From Euryarchaeota archaeon UBA558 (lineage in GTDB: Archaea; Thermoplasmatota; Poseidoniia; Poseidoniales; Thalassarchaeaceae), in contig DAZE01000017.1 of assembly GCA_002507175.1 (NCBI GenBank), positions 55,013 to 119,012 on the forward strand: DNA of 64,000 nucleotides. The letters are read 5' to 3'. Below are positions 8,830 through 17,987 of this stretch, piece by piece; the first letter of the stretch is position 1, and each line of letters starts with the position of its first letter. Made by a program: the position numbers and the translations under genes. Under the pieces are notes generated by a model. That model did no database searches. It saw nothing but the letters and a program-made list of their open reading frames with translations, and had not been told where the DNA came from.

Positions 8830-9657
8830 TTACAGTAGGCTACCGCAATGTTTGCAGTACTTTGCACCATAGTCGTGATTTCCCAATGAACAAGAGGGGC
8901 AGGATTGTGTGCTTATCGGCTCAGGGTGCATAAGGGCAGTTGAGATTATTCCCGTGGGTACGATGATCAAACTGTACCCCATCATCATAATGAACACAGA
9001 TATGGCCTTCCCGAGTGGAGTAATTGGGACCGTGTCTCCGTATCCTGTGCTCGTGAGCGTCACAATTGCCCAGTAAACCCCCTGAGGTATTGATGTAAAT
9101 CCATCATTGCTCTCACCCTCTACTAGGTACAGAAGAGCGCCACTGACTATGCATATGATGAACACTGCAAACAGAAATACAACAATCCTCATCCTAGATT
9201 GAAGAAGTGCCCTCTTTAGAGCAGATGCCTCGCCAAAGTATCTCGTTAATTTCAGCACTCTGAATGCCCTCAGCAATCTTAACGAGCGGAGGACAAGGAA
9301 GGACGATGAGTTCGGGACAATGAAACCTAGGTAGGTGGGCATTATCGCGACGAAATCAATCAGTCCATAAGCCGAGAAGGCATATCGATGGGGTCTTCTA
9401 ACGGACACGAGTCTGAGGACATACTCAAGCGTGAAAAGGAGGGTAAATCCCCACTCTGCTATTCGCAATTCTCTGCCGTATTTGGAGTTTATAGAGTCGA
9501 CACTCTCGAGACTTACCGTGATGACTGAGAGAACGATACATACCATCAACACTACGTCGAATACTCTACCTTGACGGGTGTCAGCCTCGAAAATCACTTC
9601 ATGTATCCTTTCCCTCCATCCTTCTGCAGGACGGGGGTCATTCGCATTGGAACTCAT
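8830..9657 (-). CDS. Voltage-gated potassium channel with C-terminal zinc ribbon
   Basis: 275 residues. Six membrane segments: S1 about 34-51, S2 68-86, S3 98-114, an S4 with regularly spaced arginines (R124, R127, R130, R133), S5 157-179 and S6 218-240. The selectivity filter 'TLTSTGYGD' is at 200-208, so K+ selectivity is expected. The architecture matches KvAP-type channels. After S6 comes a short cytoplasmic tail with two Cys pairs, C253-x2-C256 and C268-x2-C271, a zinc-ribbon pattern unusual for this family. It shares its strand with the kinase gene, 64 bases apart. Confidence 0.85.
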   Translation of the reverse strand: MSSNANDPRPAEGWRERIHEVIFEADTRQGRVFDVVLMVCIVLSVITVSLESVDSINSKYGRELRIAEWGFTLLFTLEYVLRLVSVRRPHRYAFSAYGLIDFVAIMPTYLGFIVPNSSSFLVLRSLRLLRAFRVLKLTRYFGEASALKRALLQSRMRIVVFLFAVFIICIVSGALLYLVEGESNDGFTSIPQGVYWAIVTLTSTGYGDTVPITPLGKAISVFIMMMGYSLIIVPTGIISTALMHPEPISTQSCPSCSLGNHDYGAKYCKHCGSLL

Positions 9658-9700
9658 TTAATCCACCGTTATTGATAACTTCGAGATTTCTCATCGACCC

Positions 9701-11656
9701 CTAGACCAGACTTAGTTTACTACTTCTATTCTTGATTTCCTTTCTCACACCTGCTATGAAGTCCTCCAGAGGCACTCCGTTGCGTTGATCACCGTTCCTA
9801 GCCCTTATTGAGACGGTCCCATCGGCTGCTTCACCATCGCCAATGATCAACATGTAGGCTGGCCGCATCTTCCTGTGTGTCCTAATTTTTCGGCCAATTG
9901 TACTGTCAGAATCATCGACTTCGACTCTCACTTTGTGCTCTCTCAATTTGCTTGCAACCTCTCCAGCATAATCGGCATGACGCTCTGAAATGGTGATGAT
10001 TTGCACTTGAGTGGGTGAAATCCAAGTGGGAAAATTACCCATCCAATGTTCTGTCAAAAAGGCAACAAATCTTTCATGGGTAGACAATGGGGCTCGATGG
10101 ATCACCAGAACCTCATCATTTTGGTTGCCATTTTCATCCATGTATGAGAGCCCAAATCTTTCCTTCGCAGCAAAATCAAGTTGTATGGTCGACATAGACT
10201 CCTCGCGTCCCAATGCAGTTTTGAATTGAATATCGACTTTTGGCCCGTAGAACGCCGCCTCACCGACGGACTCGGTGTAAACCACACCGAGATCATCCAT
10301 TATCTGCCTCAGCCTGTCTTCAGATTTTTTCCAGTTCTCTGGCTGATCAATGTATTTCTCTGTCTTCTCGGGGTCCCATAGCGATAGCCTGAACGAATAG
10401 TCCTCGAAGCCGAATGCGGCATAATAATCCTGCACCATCTTCACGTTCGACCCCACCTCTTGTGCGACCTGGTCTATCGTGCAGTAAATGTGGGCATCAT
10501 TCATCGACAACATTCTAACTCTCAGGAGTCCTGCTAAAGTACCTGACAACTCATTCCTGTAAACAGTCCCGTACTCGGCTATCCTCAAAGGCAGATCTCT
10601 GTACGATCTCTTTTTGTTTCTGTAAACTAGATGATGCATCGGACAATTCATCGCCTTGAGATAGTATGTGCCGTCATCCATTTCCATGGGCGGGTACATA
10701 CCATCTGCATAGTGTGGAAGGTGGCCACTGGCTTCGAAAAGCTGCCTCTTGGCTAGGACAGGAGTAGTCACACGTTGATACCCATAATGTTCCTCTGTCT
10801 CTATTGCGAATCGTTCGATCTCAGATTTTAGAATCTCACCATTTGGCAACCAGACTGGGAGCCCTTTCCCGATCATTTCGTCAATCATATAGAGTTCCAT
10901 CTCTTTACCTATTTTTTTGTGATCCCTCTTTTTCGCCTCCTCAATCTGACGCTCCCTTTCCCTTAGTTCATCCTTTGAGTAGAAACACATCCCATAGATC
11001 CTTACCAGCGACTCATTTGAACTGTCACCTTTCCAATATGCCTGACTGGTGCCTGTCAACTTGAACCATCTCAAGTAAGAAGTTGAAGGAACATGGGGGC
11101 CGAGACAGAGATCAACAAAGTCGCCTTGACGATAGGCGGATGACCCGACATCCATTCCTATTTTGTCATTCATTATCTCTATCTTGAATGGATTTTTAGC
11201 AAACATGTCTCGAAGGGTTTCGTTATCGTGCTCTTCACGAGTCAATGTGTGGTTGGCCCTGACATGTTCATGCATCTTTTTTTCGATTTTCTTGAGATCT
11301 TCGTCTCCAACAGGGTCCATCTTGAAGTCATAATAAAATCCATTTTCAATTGGAGGTCCAATTGTGGGTTGGGCCTCGGGGTAAATCTCCACCACTGCTT
11401 GAGCCAAGAGATGAGCGCAGGAGTGTCGAAGAATGTACCTTCCAGCCTCAGTTTCCCCTAAAATGGGCTCAATATCGCAATCCTGCTCCAATGCATAGGA
11501 AAAATCCCTCTCTTCTCCATTAACCAACGCGGCTACTGCGCCTGATTTCTTCCCGTAGGCATTCCTCACAATTTCTCCTACGGTGATTCCTGAGGCATAT
11601 TCATGCAGTAAGCCATCGGGAAGACTGATCTCCAACATCCCCATGACAATACCCAT
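9701..11656 (-). CDS. thrS: Threonyl-tRNA synthetase, bacterial/eukaryotic type
   Basis: 651 residues; translation may instead start at Met7 (11638), where the TGS domain begins. It charges tRNA-Thr with threonine. Order: TGS domain (about 7-67), editing domain with 'HSCAH' (HxxxH) and 'CLGPH', class II catalytic core with motif 2 near 'YRNELSGTLAGLLRVR', zinc ligands in 'AMNCPMHH', 'NDAHIYC' and 'VIHRAPLSTHERF', then an anticodon-binding domain (about 540-640). The N-terminal editing domain is of bacterial/eukaryotic type rather than the D-aminoacyl-tRNA deacylase-like domain found in most euryarchaea, suggesting an old bacterial transfer. Confidence 0.95.
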   Translation of the reverse strand: MGIVMGMLEISLPDGLLHEYASGITVGEIVRNAYGKKSGAVAALVNGEERDFSYALEQDCDIEPILGETEAGRYILRHSCAHLLAQAVVEIYPEAQPTIGPPIENGFYYDFKMDPVGDEDLKKIEKKMHEHVRANHTLTREEHDNETLRDMFAKNPFKIEIMNDKIGMDVGSSAYRQGDFVDLCLGPHVPSTSYLRWFKLTGTSQAYWKGDSSNESLVRIYGMCFYSKDELRERERQIEEAKKRDHKKIGKEMELYMIDEMIGKGLPVWLPNGEILKSEIERFAIETEEHYGYQRVTTPVLAKRQLFEASGHLPHYADGMYPPMEMDDGTYYLKAMNCPMHHLVYRNKKRSYRDLPLRIAEYGTVYRNELSGTLAGLLRVRMLSMNDAHIYCTIDQVAQEVGSNVKMVQDYYAAFGFEDYSFRLSLWDPEKTEKYIDQPENWKKSEDRLRQIMDDLGVVYTESVGEAAFYGPKVDIQFKTALGREESMSTIQLDFAAKERFGLSYMDENGNQNDEVLVIHRAPLSTHERFVAFLTEHWMGNFPTWISPTQVQIITISERHADYAGEVASKLREHKVRVEVDDSDSTIGRKIRTHRKMRPAYMLIIGDGEAADGTVSIRARNGDQRNGVPLEDFIAGVRKEIKNRSSKLSLV

Positions 11657-11775
11657 TCCCGAACGTGGGGGTTTTGGTTATGAACTCCGTGGATATAAGG
11701 ATCAGGCCAATTTTCGGACACACTCAGTCATTTTGGTCGATCGATAATACATATCCATAAGAAAACATCAGCCTC

Positions 11776-11781
11776 GGAGGT
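11776..11781 (+). promoter_or_regulatory. Shine-Dalgarno site GGAGGT
   Basis: A full GGAGGT lies three bases before the ATG at 11785. An AT-rich TATA-like stretch (about 11745-11753) sits upstream. This fixes the start of the NAD kinase-like gene. Confidence 0.6.
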
Positions 11782-11784
11782 AAC

Positions 11785-12924
11785 ATGGTTCGGGTCGGCG
11801 TAATTGTCAATCCAGACGCAGGATTGGGAGGACGTTTAGGGCTCAAAGGGTCTGACGGTCTTGCGGAGAAAGCTAGGAATGCTGGTGCCGAAGATCGCGC
11901 AGGGCCTAGGGCAATGAAGACATTGTCTCTCCTAAGCGAGCATTTGAAAGCTCACGAAGTGCGTTTGTTAATGTCCAGGGGGAGAATGGGAACCGAATGG
12001 CTCGACCCTTCCCTCGAAGTTGATTTTTCGGTAGTTCACGAGACCTTAGGTGAGACATCCAGAAAAAATACAACTGACCTTGTCTCGGTTTTGGTGAGAA
12101 ATGACGTTGACTTAATTCTTTACGCCGGCGGTGATGGAACAACCAGAGACATAGTCAAAGCACTGGATCAGAATTCCGCTGCAAATACACCCGTTGTCGG
12201 AATACCATGTGGTGTTAAGATGTACTCTGGCTGTTTTGCAAGCTCGCCTAAAGGTGCTTCGGAGGTGGTCCAAAGTTGGTTGAATGGAGATTTATTGATC
12301 GCCTCAACTGAGGTGTTGGACCTTGATGAGGAACTGTATAGAAAAGGGGAGTGGTCTGTTCGCCTGTACGCAGAAGCAATGACTCCCTCAAGCCCAAGAT
12401 GGATGCAAGGTGCCAAGGAGATGGTCGAATCAGCGTCTGAGGACGAAGTTATCGAAGGACTCGCAGAGCACGTCTCAGAGGTACTGATGACCGATGAAAA
12501 TCTCATCATCTGGGGTTCAGGAGGAACGTTAACGAGGATTGGGGGAATTTGTGGTTTAGATCCGACTTTATTGGGTATAGACGCATCGATTGGGAAAATC
12601 CAAGCCGGCAAAGACCTGGACGAAGGAGGTTTACTGAAACTGTTGGAAGGCCACAATGGAGGAGTTACGGTACTCTTGTCTCCGATGGGCGGCCAAGGGT
12701 TTCTGATTGGTAGGGGGAATTTGCAAATATCACCTGCAGTTTTACGATTGGCTGGCCCTGATTCTGTTCTTGGTGTGTGTACACCATCCAAATTGTTGTC
12801 AATTAGAATGTTAAGAATTGAAACAGGTGATGATGCCCTAGACTCACGCTACTCATCAATGAAGTATCTCAAAGTTCTACAAGGTTACAGGACTACGAGA
12901 ATTTTACCAATATCAGTGGATTGA
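11785..12924 (+). CDS. ATP-NAD kinase-like protein (AcoX/COG3199 type)
   Basis: 379 residues. The N-terminus 'VGVIVNPDAGLGGRLGLKG' and the 'YAGGDGTTRDI' motif (about 113-123) are hallmarks of the NAD kinase/diacylglycerol kinase fold; GGDGT binds the nucleotide phosphates. A second conserved stretch, 'VGIPCGVKMYSGCFA', follows near 137-151. The length and N-terminus match the AcoX-like branch common in archaea rather than the short NadK. NADP production is the likely role but unproven for this branch. It follows a strong ribosome-binding site, and its stop codon directly abuts that of the convergent CTP synthase gene. Confidence 0.75.
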   Translation: MVRVGVIVNPDAGLGGRLGLKGSDGLAEKARNAGAEDRAGPRAMKTLSLLSEHLKAHEVRLLMSRGRMGTEWLDPSLEVDFSVVHETLGETSRKNTTDLVSVLVRNDVDLILYAGGDGTTRDIVKALDQNSAANTPVVGIPCGVKMYSGCFASSPKGASEVVQSWLNGDLLIASTEVLDLDEELYRKGEWSVRLYAEAMTPSSPRWMQGAKEMVESASEDEVIEGLAEHVSEVLMTDENLIIWGSGGTLTRIGGICGLDPTLLGIDASIGKIQAGKDLDEGGLLKLLEGHNGGVTVLLSPMGGQGFLIGRGNLQISPAVLRLAGPDSVLGVCTPSKLLSIRMLRIETGDDALDSRYSSMKYLKVLQGYRTTRILPISVD

Positions 12925-14589
12925 TCATAAAACCTCTCCCACTGCCGCTTTCAATAGCCCGAGGAATGGGGGACTTGGGCGACCAGGCCGAGATTTGAAT
13001 TCGGGGTGGTATTGGGTTCCAACGTAATACGGGTGGTCCTTGAGTTCCATTATTTCACATCTCTGTCCCGTCTCGTCTTTCCCAACGTATATCATGCCCT
13101 TTGCTTCAATTTCTTCGATTAATTCTGGGTTCACCTCATACCTGTGTCTGTGCCTCTCGCTAACTTCAGACGGGTTGCCGTACAATCTCTTTATTTTGCA
13201 ATCCTCCATGACGAATGGTGTCACTTTAGCCCCTAGACGCATGGTTCCACCCATGTGGGTTTTGGAAATCTCAGGCATGAAGACCACCGCCTTGTTCTCA
13301 AGACTATCCGGATTATCAACGAACTCTTCCGAGTTTGCACCTTGAAGGCCTAATTCGTTCCGGCAAAATTCAATAGTTGCTATCTGAAGTCCAAGGCATA
13401 TTCCCAGATAAGGAACCCTCGACTCCCTTGCGTACCTCGCAGCCTCAATTTTACCCTCAACTCCCCTGTTCCCAAATCCGCCTGGAACTAGAATCCCGTC
13501 AGCTAGCTTCAGTGTCTCCCATGCTTTTCTGTGTGCATCTCCATCTGTATGCTTGATAGAGGAATCTAGGTCAGTGGACTCAATCCAGTCAATCACCAGC
13601 CTCCGATTTACGGCAATGGATGAATGTTGCAAAGCCTTGATCACGCTGAGGTATGAATCTGAGAGTCCAGTGTATTTCCCAACCATGGCAATGCGAACCT
13701 CTTCCTGAAACTCGTCTACGCGATCTGCCATCTTTCGCCAATCCTCGAGATATTCATCATCTCCTGACATACCTAGACCGATACAATCGGCGATCATTGC
13801 CCTGACGCCTTGTTTCTCGAATGATATTGGTATTTGATACAAATTTGAGAGATCATGAGCGGAAATTACTGCCTTAGGTTCTACATGGCAGAAAGCTGCG
13901 AGCTTCTGTTTTATTTCTTGCTGGAGTGGTTCTTTGGACCTGCAGACGATTAGATCAGGGGTTATCCCCAGCCCTCTGAGTTCTTTCACAGTATGTTGGG
14001 TTGGCTTAGTCTTTTGTTCTCCAACTGGGCCCATGACAGGCACTAGACTCACATGGACAAAACAGACATTTTGCCTCCCAACTCTGAATTGAAACTGCCT
14101 CAGAGCCTCAATAAAAGGTGAACTTTCGATATCACCAACGGTGCCACCCAACTCAATTACACAAGCATCAGGAGACTCATTTCCGCCATCTGTTGGAATT
14201 GTACTCACTCTCTCAATCCAATCTTGAATTTCGTCTGTTATGTGGGGTATGACTTGGACTGTTTTTCCCAAATAATCTCCCCTTCTTTCCCTCTCGATAA
14301 CTGATGAATAGACCTTACCAGTTGTGATGTTGTGATCCTTTGTTAGGGAAACATCGAGGAACCTCTCGTAATTTCCGAGATCAAGATCAACCTCCCCCCC
14401 GTCATCAAGTACAAACACCTCTCCGTGTTCGAAGGGCGACATGGTTCCAGCATCGCTGTTGAGGTAGGGATCAATTTTGATAGAGGTGACCCTTAGTCCC
14501 ACAGATTTCATCAGTACTCCAATACTGCTGGCAGTAATTCCTTTTCCTAATCCGGAGAGGACGCCCCCCGTCACGATCACATATTTCAT
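12925..14589 (-). CDS. pyrG: CTP synthase (glutamine-hydrolysing)
   Basis: 554 residues from Met at 14589 ('[17 protein letters not shown]', the invariant N-terminus); an upstream in-frame ATG at 14607 adds six atypical residues. The synthetase domain (1-270) carries the P-loop '[11 protein letters not shown]' and '[27 protein letters not shown]'. The glutamine amidotransferase domain (about 295-545) has the nucleophile in 'GICLGLQ' and the His/Glu pair in 'YHPEFKSRP'. It converts UTP to CTP with glutamine or ammonia. Full length and complete. Confidence 0.97.
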   Translation of the reverse strand: MKYVIVTGGVLSGLGKGITASSIGVLMKSVGLRVTSIKIDPYLNSDAGTMSPFEHGEVFVLDDGGEVDLDLGNYERFLDVSLTKDHNITTGKVYSSVIERERRGDYLGKTVQVIPHITDEIQDWIERVSTIPTDGGNESPDACVIELGGTVGDIESSPFIEALRQFQFRVGRQNVCFVHVSLVPVMGPVGEQKTKPTQHTVKELRGLGITPDLIVCRSKEPLQQEIKQKLAAFCHVEPKAVISAHDLSNLYQIPISFEKQGVRAMIADCIGLGMSGDDEYLEDWRKMADRVDEFQEEVRIAMVGKYTGLSDSYLSVIKALQHSSIAVNRRLVIDWIESTDLDSSIKHTDGDAHRKAWETLKLADGILVPGGFGNRGVEGKIEAARYARESRVPYLGICLGLQIATIEFCRNELGLQGANSEEFVDNPDSLENKAVVFMPEISKTHMGGTMRLGAKVTPFVMEDCKIKRLYGNPSEVSERHRHRYEVNPELIEEIEAKGMIYVGKDETGQRCEIMELKDHPYYVGTQYHPEFKSRPGRPSPPFLGLLKAAVGEVL

Positions 14590-14694
14590 GACAACAACGG
14601 AGTACACATCAATCTCAATTCGCCTATGAACCTTGGCAATGGTTCCACCCTTCTATGATCGGTGTTGAAGTATCGTCTGCGTTTTGGGTAGTGC

Positions 14695-15633
14695 ATGGCG
14701 GACTCGCCCGAGGATCGTATATTGGTGACCGGCGCACTCGGCCAGATCGGATCGGACCTAGTCACCAGACTAAGGAAGGTATATGGTCAGAACTCTGTCA
14801 TTGCAACCGATGTCCAAGATCAGGGGGATTTTCCTGCCCCCTTCTTACATCTGGACGTCCTTGATCCTGATAGTCTGCGTCAAATCATATCGCACTATTC
14901 AATCAGAACGATTTACAATCTGGCTGCGATATTGTCTGCGCATGGGGAAAAGGATCCGGATCTGTGCGAGCGAGTCAATCTAGGTGGCCTACAGAATGTA
15001 TTAGATGCATCAAAAGAATATGGCTGTCGTGTATTTTCGCCTTCATCCATCGCCGTCTTTGGCCCGGATTCAAGGCCAATCGCGAGACAAGCCTCCTCTC
15101 TGAACCCAATCACAATCTACGGTGTGACCAAAAAAAAGGGAGAAGAGATGATGCAAAGGTATTGGGAGAACTATGGTGTAAATGCTAGGGGCATAAGATA
15201 TCCTGGACTCCTCTCTTGGAAGACAGTTCCAACGGGTGGCACTACAGATTATGCCGTAGAGGTGTTCAACGAGATACAAGCCAAGGGGGAATATACGTTC
15301 TATGTGAGGGAAGATACAAGACTACCGATGATGATGATGGATGACGCTATTCGTGCCACACTTATGTTGATGGAAGCCCCTAGTCAAGGATTGTCCCAAT
15401 GGAGAGCAGGGTACAATGTCAGGGGATTGACATTCTCCGCGATCGAGTTGGCTACCATGATTATAGCAAAAAAACCAGGGGTTGAAATGAGGTATGTCCC
15501 GGATGAACGGCAGAGAATTGCAGACTCTTGGCCGGAGGATCTAGATGACTCCCCAGCCAAACAGGAATGGGGATGGAAGTCAACCTACGATCTGGAAAAA
15601 ATGGTAGATGTTATGTTAGCGGGCTTCGCTTAG
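14695..15633 (+). CDS. tdh: L-threonine 3-dehydrogenase, short-chain (SDR) type
   Basis: 312 residues. An NAD-binding Rossmann motif 'VTGALGQIGSDL' lies near residues 10-21, and the catalytic Tyr-x3-Lys is in 'IYGVTKKKGE'. The stretch 'RYPGLLSWKTVPTGGTTDYA' and the later 'LPMMMMDDAIRA' are diagnostic of the SDR threonine dehydrogenases known from Thermoplasma and some bacteria, separating it from UDP-glucose 4-epimerases. It oxidises threonine to 2-amino-3-ketobutyrate. No 2-amino-3-ketobutyrate CoA ligase is in the window. Its stop overlaps that of the convergent thermosome gene by four bases. Confidence 0.88.
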   Translation: MADSPEDRILVTGALGQIGSDLVTRLRKVYGQNSVIATDVQDQGDFPAPFLHLDVLDPDSLRQIISHYSIRTIYNLAAILSAHGEKDPDLCERVNLGGLQNVLDASKEYGCRVFSPSSIAVFGPDSRPIARQASSLNPITIYGVTKKKGEEMMQRYWENYGVNARGIRYPGLLSWKTVPTGGTTDYAVEVFNEIQAKGEYTFYVREDTRLPMMMMDDAIRATLMLMEAPSQGLSQWRAGYNVRGLTFSAIELATMIIAKKPGVEMRYVPDERQRIADSWPEDLDDSPAKQEWGWKSTYDLEKMVDVMLAGFA

Positions 15634-17255
15634 TCAGTGACTTCTTCCTCATTCCAATCCGGGTGTCCCGGCTCAACCTTGGCCCATAGAAGGTCATCTA
15701 TTCTGAGCACGGATATGGCGCCCTCAGTGGCACCTGATAATCCACTTTCAATAACCATCCTTAGGTCCACTATTCCTGCATCGTACAAATCAATGAGGCT
15801 TCCATTATTGATATCACATCCCATCCATGGGCCCATAGTGGATTGAGCTGCAGACAGCTGAAGTACCCTGTCAACTGGGTCTTGACCGGAATTCTCTGCA
15901 AGCACTCGAGGAATTGTTTCCAACGCATCTGCGTAGCCCTCAACAGAAAGTTGTCCTCTGTCACTGAGTTTCGTTGACTTCCTCCTCAGTTGATTGGCCA
16001 GATAGCTCCATGTGGACCCTCCTCCGGGTAGCATTGGTGCTGGGCCACTGACTCTCACAGCAACGCCCAATGCATCATCAAAGGTTCGAATGATCTCTTC
16101 CCGAAGAGCAGCTGATGAACCTCTTGCGACGAGCGTCTTTCCCCGACCTACATCAGACAGTATTGTTAGGTAATTCACCCCAGAAACCTTCCTTTGACTC
16201 CATGAGGTGCAGGACCCTAGTTGATCGACTTCCAGTTCTTGTATGGATCTAGAGATGATTGCTCCTGTCTGTTCAGCCACGCGATTTAGATCATCCATGT
16301 CAAATCTCCTGAAACAGGTAATCTCAGCCTCTCTGAGGGCATTTTGGGCCATGTAATCTACTCCGTCGCGGAGGATTACGATTCCTACTCCGAGTGAACT
16401 CAATTTGCGCACCATTTTGATGATCTCTTCGCGATTTCTTTGATCAAAGCCGTCCTTGACGCCAATTGAGGAGATCTCCAGTTCTGCATCGAATTCTAGC
16501 TCAGGTACCTCGATTCCTCCGTCGATTACGGCAATCGTGCACGATTCACCTCGGCCGGGCATGGACTGATCCAGTCTTTGTTTCCGCGTCACAAAACCGG
16601 AAATAAGCTCGGTATCCCCCGCAGCCCCTTCTTCAATGGATATCCTGTTCACGAGCATCCGCTCATCATCCACATGCCCAGCTCCTATTGATTCAGAGGC
16701 TTCGATTGCGAGTTTGGACACTAATTTTAGCATTGATGAGTTGATTTTCTTTCCAATGCTGGTACCGATTATCTTGTTCAGGTCCGAGGCTGAGGCTATG
16801 GGTTTGGCAAGAGAGGGGAGCTCTTTTCTGCAAATTTCAAGTGATTTTTGATATCCCTTAATTATCGTAGTGGGGTGAAGACCCGATCTGGTCAGCTCTA
16901 ACGCATTCCTAAGCAATTCAGCGAGGATAATTATGGTAGTTGTTGTGCCATCCCTGGCCAATTTGTCTTGGTTTTTACTTGTCTCAATGACTAATTGAGC
17001 GGTTGGGTGTTCTACTTTTGCCGCCTCTAAAACAGTGGCCCCGTCATTCGTGATCATGATTTTCCCATCATCATCGATGAGCATTTTGTCCATGCCTCGA
17101 GGGCCCAGAGTTGACCGTACTGCACCAGAAACTGCGAGCGCAGCTTTCACGTTTCCAACTAAGGCTGCGCGCCCGCTGACCCTATCGGTATCTTCCAAAG
17201 TAAGGTCATCGTCGGTCGTTGTCACATCCACTGGGAGGGTTGTGGGTGATTTCAA
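15630..17255 (-). CDS. thsA: Thermosome subunit (group II chaperonin)
   Basis: 541 residues. Hallmarks of CCT/thermosome ATPases: '[17 protein letters not shown]', '[16 protein letters not shown]', '[20 protein letters not shown]' and the apical/intermediate '[23 protein letters not shown]'. The chain ends without the Gly/Met-rich tail seen in many thermosomes. It folds proteins in an ATP-driven double ring in the cytoplasm. It is transcribed divergently from an Hsp20-like gene and dnaK, with only about 100 bases between starts, suggesting joint heat-shock control. Confidence 0.95.
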   Translation of the reverse strand: MKSPTTLPVDVTTTDDDLTLEDTDRVSGRAALVGNVKAALAVSGAVRSTLGPRGMDKMLIDDDGKIMITNDGATVLEAAKVEHPTAQLVIETSKNQDKLARDGTTTTIIILAELLRNALELTRSGLHPTTIIKGYQKSLEICRKELPSLAKPIASASDLNKIIGTSIGKKINSSMLKLVSKLAIEASESIGAGHVDDERMLVNRISIEEGAAGDTELISGFVTRKQRLDQSMPGRGESCTIAVIDGGIEVPELEFDAELEISSIGVKDGFDQRNREEIIKMVRKLSSLGVGIVILRDGVDYMAQNALREAEITCFRRFDMDDLNRVAEQTGAIISRSIQELEVDQLGSCTSWSQRKVSGVNYLTILSDVGRGKTLVARGSSAALREEIIRTFDDALGVAVRVSGPAPMLPGGGSTWSYLANQLRRKSTKLSDRGQLSVEGYADALETIPRVLAENSGQDPVDRVLQLSAAQSTMGPWMGCDINNGSLIDLYDAGIVDLRMVIESGLSGATEGAISVLRIDDLLWAKVEPGHPDWNEEEVTD

Positions 17256-17357
17256 TGGATCTCATAGAAGCGAATGTAATGCTCGCCCATTTTGTCCGGG
17301 GGATTCATATACCACACCCCTCGACCACTATACAACCTGCGGTTAACTAGTGATCAC
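17256..17357. promoter_or_regulatory. Divergent chaperone promoter region
   Basis: These 102 bases separate the thermosome start (minus) from the Hsp20-like start (plus). AT-rich TATA-like stretches occur at about 17308-17314 (CATATACC) and 17329-17335 (CTATACA). Both directions lead to chaperones, so a shared heat-shock regulator could bind here; no operator repeat is obvious by eye. Confidence 0.45.
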
Positions 17358-17972
17358 ATGACAGATAAAAACGATGATTGGGAAAGGGACATGATCCGCG
17401 AGATGACCAGGGTCTTCGAGCAGATGGGTCTCCCAATTGACATGAGAATGCTCGAAAATATGATGAGTGAACTGGAAAAGCACTTCGAAAGGATGGGCGT
17501 AGACGCCAAGTCGATATCCAATACAGACATTTCCTTCAATGGCAACGGAGACCCAGAGGAAATCAGGAAAAACATAGAGGCCATGATGTCAGGTCCCGGC
17601 GGTTTTGCGGACATGCTCTCGAAGATGGGCTTCGAAGTTTCAGTCAAGTCATCCAAATCAATGAAAGACGAAGATGAGGAAATAAAAGTCGTCGCCGAGG
17701 CGAACGACGATAACAGACTCATGGAAATACCGGAATCAGATTTCGTCCATGAGGACGGTGTAGCCAACGTAACAATAGACATTAGCGCAATTCCAGAAGC
17801 GGACGATGGCTCGATTGACCTTGGCCTTGCGGACGGTGGCCGCATTATCGAGTTGCTGAGGCACAATCTGCTCAACCCACTGAGAGGCTTTTCCATCCCA
17901 TTCGCGGCTTATCGCATAGAGGAATGGAGCCTGAACAATGGCATACTTGACGTGACCCTGAAGATGGAATAA
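17358..17972 (+). CDS. Hsp20/alpha-crystallin-like protein upstream of DnaK
   Basis: 204 residues from ATG 17358; the frame opens at 17292, but the extra 22 residues lie in the promoter region and look unrelated. The N-terminal half is acidic, Met-rich and helical ('MIREMTRVFEQMGLPIDMRMLENMMSEL' region). The C-terminal 80 residues have the alternating beta pattern of an alpha-crystallin/CS domain, ending 'YRIEEWSLNNGILDVTLKME', typical of the Hsp20 final strands. Identity is moderate. The stop is 15 bases before dnaK, so the two are almost certainly one operon and the protein probably holds unfolded clients for DnaK. Confidence 0.6.
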   Translation: MTDKNDDWERDMIREMTRVFEQMGLPIDMRMLENMMSELEKHFERMGVDAKSISNTDISFNGNGDPEEIRKNIEAMMSGPGGFADMLSKMGFEVSVKSSKSMKDEDEEIKVVAEANDDNRLMEIPESDFVHEDGVANVTIDISAIPEADDGSIDLGLADGGRIIELLRHNLLNPLRGFSIPFAAYRIEEWSLNNGILDVTLKME

Positions 17973-17987
17973 AACTGAGATGATAAA

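Noticed and set aside
7788..8870. Longer start for the GHMP kinase at 8870
   Set aside because: It would overlap the channel gene by about 40 bases and add residues unlike the family; the chain starts naturally at 8765.
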